In this document: piece after piece, positions 63,236-64,000 of the stretch | Position numbering within the stretch: position 1 is the first letter of the stretch | Layout: each line of letters opens with the position of its first letter | Assembly (NCBI GenBank): GCA_021325655.1 | Contig: JAJPGT010000071.1 | Span: forward strand, 1-64,000 | Reading direction: 5' to 3' | DNA from: Pseudomonadota bacterium | GTDB taxonomy: Bacteria; Chloroflexota; UBA6077; JAJPGT01 | Length of the DNA stretch: 64,000 nt | Notes under the pieces: model-generated | Databases searched by the model: none | Seen by the model: only the letters and a program-made list of their open reading frames with translations | What the model was told of the DNA's origin: nothing | Made by a program: the position numbers and the translations under genes

Positions 63236-64000
63236 CTAGCGGAGCCAGCGGCCGACGGTTTTGAGGACCGCGCCAGTGGCGCCGCGCAGCAGGGTAGCGA
63301 GCTTGTACTCGGCGGCGAGTTGCTGGGTCGCCATGCTGTAGCTGGGGTAGACGTGAATAACGCTGGCGAGGTCGTCCAGCTTCAGCCCGCGCTCCAGCGC
63401 CAGAGCGTACTCGTGGATCATCTCGCCGGCGCGCGCCGCGACGATAGTGGCGCCGAGGATCACCCCGTCGCGACTGTGGAGCACCTTGAGCAGCCCGCGG
63501 GCTTCCCCGGCGGCCTGGGCGCGGTCGATCCGCTCCACGGGCCAGCGGCTGACAACCAGCTCCTGGCCGTGCTTCGCCCGTGCCTCCGGCTCGCTCAGCC
63601 CCGCCTGGGCGAGCTCGGGGTCGGTGAATACGCCCCAGGGAACGCTGGCGCGAGTGCCTGGGCTGGCGCCGGGCAGGAGCGCGTTCCGCGCGGCCAGGAA
63701 CCCCTGCCAGCCGGCGTAATGGGTGAGCTGGAAGCCGCCGGTGACGTCACCGGCGGCAAAGATGTGGCGCTGGCTGGTGCACAGGTGCTCGTCCACGGCC
63801 ACGCCGGCCTGGCTGTACGCCACGCCGGCCGCGTCGAGGCCGAGGCCCTCGACCCGGGGCCGGCGGCCGGCGGCAACAAGCAGCGCCTCCGCCTCCAGCA
63901 CCTCCCCAGCTACTCGGACCACCACCCCACCCTCGCGCGGCCGGACCATCTCGACCGCGGCGCCCAGGCGCAGCGCCACGCCATCCTCGGCTAGCTGCTC
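63236..64000 (-). CDS. Pyridine nucleotide-disulfide oxidoreductase (MerA/Lpd-like), 5' end outside window
   Basis: The C-terminal 254 or so residues of a flavoprotein disulfide reductase. The frame is open through 64000, so the FAD-binding N-terminus and redox-active Cys pair lie outside. Visible are the NAD-domain end (LLVAAGRRPRVEGLGLDAAG), the FAD motif HIFAAGDVTGGFQLTHYAGW and the dimerisation domain (VPWGVFTDPELAQAGLSEPE, GATIVAARAGEMIHEYALAL). The dimer-domain motif VIHVYPSYSMATQQLA has Pro-Ser-Tyr where the classical His-Pro-Thr of Lpd would lie, which fits the MerA-like group of unknown substrate. It converges with the sulfur operon. Confidence 0.86.
   Translation of the reverse strand, partial: EQLAEDGVALRLGAAVEMVRPREGGVVVRVAGEVLEAEALLVAAGRRPRVEGLGLDAAGVAYSQAGVAVDEHLCTSQRHIFAAGDVTGGFQLTHYAGWQGFLAARNALLPGASPGTRASVPWGVFTDPELAQAGLSEPEARAKHGQELVVSRWPVERIDRAQAAGEARGLLKVLHSRDGVILGATIVAARAGEMIHEYALALERGLKLDDLASVIHVYPSYSMATQQLAAEYKLATLLRGATGAVLKTVGRWLR

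Overview
The window is 64 kb of GC-rich bacterial chromosome. Several traits point to Chloroflexota, most likely a Thermomicrobia-type aerobe: a caa3-type oxidase, Ala/Pro/Thr-rich lipoprotein linkers, a family-B DNA polymerase, deazaflavin-type oxidoreductases and a type I-A-like CRISPR system with Csa1. This placement is inferred from gene content, because no rRNA or tRNA gene is visible.

Region 1 (1-2.0 kb) holds a partial excisionase-type HTH gene and a decayed IS256-family element whose two ends still match. Region 2 (2.1-8.4 kb) is the CRISPR interference operon: cas3 with a C-terminal HD domain, cas8, a DevR/Csa2-type cas7, and cas5. Region 3 (8.4-19.4 kb) separates it from the adaptation genes. 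It starts with a mazF remnant and a GntR/UTRA repressor facing a dre-like operator. A catabolic operon follows: a PotABCD-type importer, a DppA D-aminopeptidase, a fused glycerol-3-phosphate dehydrogenase/FAD oxidoreductase, a CoxG-like SRPBCC protein and a glycerol kinase. Region 4 (19.4-23.8 kb) has cas2, cas4 and csa1, a GC-rich purine-biased leader and a 27-repeat array with 26 spacers. No cas1 or cas6 was found.

Region 5 (23.8-33.8 kb) is a loose surface-polysaccharide group (sugar transferase, two Gfo/Idh/MocA dehydrogenases, a hexapeptide acyltransferase, a DMT exporter, a BioF2-type acyltransferase), then DNA polymerase B, an MBL hydrolase and two very small genes. Region 6 (33.9-39.6 kb) is a complete liv-type branched-chain amino acid ABC operon on the minus strand. 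Region 7 (40-45.3 kb) is the cytochrome c oxidase operon (subunits II, I, III, IV and CtaG). Region 8 (45.4-55.5 kb) has a prolyl oligopeptidase, an overlapping adenylate cyclase/Ser-Thr kinase pair, a deazaflavin-dependent enzyme, a glucosaminidase, a BON-domain protein and a frameshifted luciferase-like oxidoreductase.

Region 9 (55.6-59.9 kb) is a minus-strand copper/redox operon built around a CopC-CopD-cytochrome c fusion. Region 10 (60.1-63.2 kb) is an assimilatory sulfur operon (siroheme sulfite reductase, APS reductase, an unknown protein) with a clear promoter and a leader hairpin. The window ends inside a pyridine nucleotide-disulfide oxidoreductase.
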